64,000 bases of DNA from Hymenobacter tibetensis (lineage in GTDB: Bacteria; Bacteroidota; Bacteroidia; Cytophagales; Hymenobacteraceae), in contig NZ_CP094669.1 of NCBI RefSeq assembly GCF_022827545.1, forward strand, positions 137,001 through 201,000. Reading direction: 5' to 3'. This document shows positions 62,795 to 64,000 of the stretch, in pieces. The position numbers and the translations under genes were made by a program. The first letter of the stretch is position 1. Every line of letters begins with the position of its first letter. The notes under the pieces are model-generated. The model ran no database searches. It was not told the DNA's origin and saw only the letters and a list, made by a program, of their open reading frames with translations.

Positions 62795-63107
62795 CAAACC
62801 CCACTTTGTCTCCTAGTGCCGATTGAACCAAGCTGTAGCGTAGAGTGGCTGGCAGGGCGACTTACTTGGCCCGTAGCGAGGCTCGAAGCCTGCTTTCCAC
62901 TGCAGAAAGCAGGCTTTAGAATTTTAGTGGCACAAACTGATACAGCGCCTTCAGTGTAAGAAAGAATAGTTGCGAGGAGTAGCTTGGCTGTTGCAGATGA
63001 GTCGGCAGCTGATAGAGCCACGAGAGTTTCTAAGCTTCTCTTTTCGGCCTTGCAAGCACCCTACAAAAGAAAGTACAATACTTTCCTATCGACTTGTTGA
63101 GGAAGCA
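62795..63107. other. Intergenic region before rpmB
   Basis: This holds the terminator at 62886-62916 and the upstream part of the rpmB control region. No coding frame is supported. Confidence 0.4.
62886..62916 (+). terminator. Terminator hairpin after the DUF5522-like gene
   Basis: Arms 62886-62897 and 62905-62916 are exact reverse complements over 12 bases with a 7-base loop, followed by a T. It lies between the small gene and rpmB. Confidence 0.75.
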
Positions 63108-63139
63108 TTTGGCTATTGTCAAACTTATACCGATATTTG
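63108..63139 (+). promoter_or_regulatory. Probable promoter of rpmB
   Basis: A TTTG -33 box (63108-63111) lies 20 bases before GATATTTG (63132-63139), which differs from TAnnTTTG at one base. The spacing fits the Bacteroidota promoter. The start codon lies 42 bases further on. Confidence 0.5.
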
Positions 63140-63180
63140 CGCCCCTGTTTCCAGCATTGTAACATCAACCTTCAGATATC

Positions 63181-63420
63181 ATGGCCCGAGTTTGTGATTT
63201 GACCGGCAAGCGTACCCGCGTAGGCAACAACGTGTCGCACGCTAACAACAAGACCAAACGCAAATTCTACCCGAATTTGCAGAAGAAGCGCTTCTACATT
63301 CCCGAGGAGGATTCTTGGGTAACGTTGAAAGTAGCGACTAGCACCATCCGTACCATCAACAAGAACGGCATCATGTCGGTCCTGAAGAAGGCCAAGGAGC
63401 AAGGCTTCATCGTTTACTAG
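63181..63420 (+). CDS. rpmB: 50S ribosomal protein L28
   Basis: The 79-residue ribosomal protein begins [29 protein letters not shown], the classical L28 start, and ends in a Lys/Val-rich helix. Only one cysteine (Cys5) is present, so the zinc-type CxxC set is lacking. No rpmG follows; a terminator at 63459 ends the unit. Confidence 0.97.
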   Translation: MARVCDLTGKRTRVGNNVSHANNKTKRKFYPNLQKKRFYIPEEDSWVTLKVATSTIRTINKNGIMSVLKKAKEQGFIVY

Positions 63421-63458
63421 TCCGGCAAACAGCCAACTCTAGAGCGAGCATCTTATCT

Positions 63459-63504
63459 GACGCGTACCCGAACTGAAAAGCAATTTTTGGTTCGGGTACG
63501 CGTC
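63459..63504 (+). terminator. Terminator after rpmB
   Basis: Arms 63459-63473 and 63490-63504 are exact reverse complements over 15 bases with a 16-base loop, followed by TTTG. It lies 39 bases after the rpmB stop codon. Confidence 0.8.
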
Positions 63505-63551
63505 TTTGTTGTGTTCACCCTAGCTTCGTTCACGTGCTCCTACCTTCTGCC

Positions 63552-64000
63552 ATGACCCGGTTTTTACGCCCGCTGCTACTGGCCTTTGTCTTAACTGCCT
63601 CATTGGCTGAAGCTAGTGCTCAACGCGCGGCGGGAGCAGGCCGCCCCGCCGACTTTCTAGACCCTGCCTTCCACAAAAGCCGCCGCGAGTTGCTGCGGCA
63701 GGCCTTGCCTGCGGGCTCGGCTGCCGTGCTGTTTGCGGCCCCAACCCGCACCCGGGCCAATGATGTCAGCTATATCTATCATCAGCACCCGGACTTCTAT
63801 TATCTAACTGGTTATGATGAGCCGGATGCGGTTCTGGTGCTTTTCAAGGAGCCCCAAACGGTAGGAGGGCAGGTCGGCGTTACGGAAGCGCTGTTTGTGC
63901 AACCTCGCGACCCGAAAGCGGAAGTTTGGACGGGCCGCCGGTTGGGAGAGGAAGGTGCCAAGCAGCAACTCAAACTGCAATTCGTTGCCAACAACACCAG
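63552..64000 (+). CDS. Xaa-Pro aminopeptidase-like protein, 5' part only
   Basis: The first 149 codons of a secreted aminopeptidase P-like protein are visible; the window ends in the N-terminal domain. A signal peptide (MTRFLRPLLLAFVLTASLAEA) is followed by the creatinase/prolidase N-domain with SRRELLRQALPAGSAAVLFAA, YHQHPDFYYLTGYDEPDA and EVWTGRRLG. The metal-binding catalytic domain lies outside the window, so activity is inferred from the N-domain only. Confidence 0.88.
   Translation, partial: MTRFLRPLLLAFVLTASLAEASAQRAAGAGRPADFLDPAFHKSRRELLRQALPAGSAAVLFAAPTRTRANDVSYIYHQHPDFYYLTGYDEPDAVLVLFKEPQTVGGQVGVTEALFVQPRDPKAEVWTGRRLGEEGAKQQLKLQFVANNT

Noticed and set aside
63421..63551. Possible rpmG or DUF4295 gene after rpmB
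   Set aside because: The 130 bases hold only a terminator hairpin and the next gene's leader; no L33-like sequence is present.
1..64000. CRISPR array, tRNA, rRNA, insertion sequence or prophage
   Set aside because: No regularly spaced repeats, cloverleaf sequences, transposase motifs or phage genes were seen on either strand.

Overview
The window looks like a chromosomal segment of a Bacteroidota bacterium of the Cytophagales, most like Hymenobacter. This is inferred from gene content: a secreted M4 protease with a type IX secretion (T9SS) tail, WG-repeat and TonB-like proteins, LytS/LytTR signalling, a DUF1080 3-keto-sugar hydrolase, and -7 promoter elements of the Bacteroidota type (TAnnTTTG). 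Base composition is moderately GC-rich in housekeeping genes and clearly more AT-rich in parts of the polysaccharide locus. Both ends cut a gene: hemB on the left and an Xaa-Pro aminopeptidase-like gene on the right. I see no tRNA, rRNA, CRISPR array, transposase or prophage.

Layout. 1-2433: hemB, then two paralogous small lipoprotein-like membrane proteins flanking a hydrophilic 106-residue protein and a 58-bp perfect palindrome. 2430-15897: an exopolysaccharide locus, almost all on the minus strand: a polyprenyl-phosphate sugar transferase, Wza-type export lipoprotein, Wzc-type tyrosine kinase, O-antigen ligase/polymerase-like protein, three GT4 glycosyltransferases (one WcaI-like), a VanZ-like protein, a WcaF-like acetyltransferase, a methyltransferase, and a plus-strand protein resembling the bacterial GINT1_N (glucosamine inositolphosphorylceramide transferase N-terminal) family. 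No Wzx flippase is in the window. 16448-35996: mixed metabolism and envelope genes: ornithine aminotransferase, a LEA14-like protein, a GT2 glycosyltransferase, Ogt, an esterase, a TPR protein, an outer-membrane barrel, the M4 protease, two SDRs, an ATP-grasp protein, two tandem M20D amidohydrolases, a sphingomyelin-synthase-like PAP2 protein, a phytanoyl-CoA-dioxygenase-like enzyme and a WG-repeat protein. 36214-46166: two tandem TonB-like proteins, HMG-CoA reductase, a lipoprotein, homogentisate dioxygenase, a membrane protein with an HELVH motif, a DUF5694 protein, a LytS/LytTR pair and a transglutaminase-like protein, ending in an 82-bp perfect palindrome.

46614-58141 is the most coherent system. 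It holds a GMC dehydrogenase with its subunit-3 partner, an MFS permease, a Gfo/Idh/MocA oxidoreductase, a c-type cytochrome lipoprotein, a DUF1080 (3-keto-disaccharide hydrolase) protein and five xylose-isomerase-like TIM-barrel proteins, four of them with twin-arginine leaders. I read it as a largely periplasmic route that oxidises a glycoside to its 3-keto form, cleaves it and rearranges the products, with electrons leaving through the cytochrome. 58316-64000: S41 protease, ruvX-def, a zinc-dependent phospholipase C-like protein, a 54-residue DUF5522 protein, rpmB and the start of an aminopeptidase P-like gene.

Many genes, above all convergent ones, are separated by long and often perfect inverted repeats that I read as bidirectional terminators. 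Three of these (58, 73 and 82 bp) have essentially no loop.
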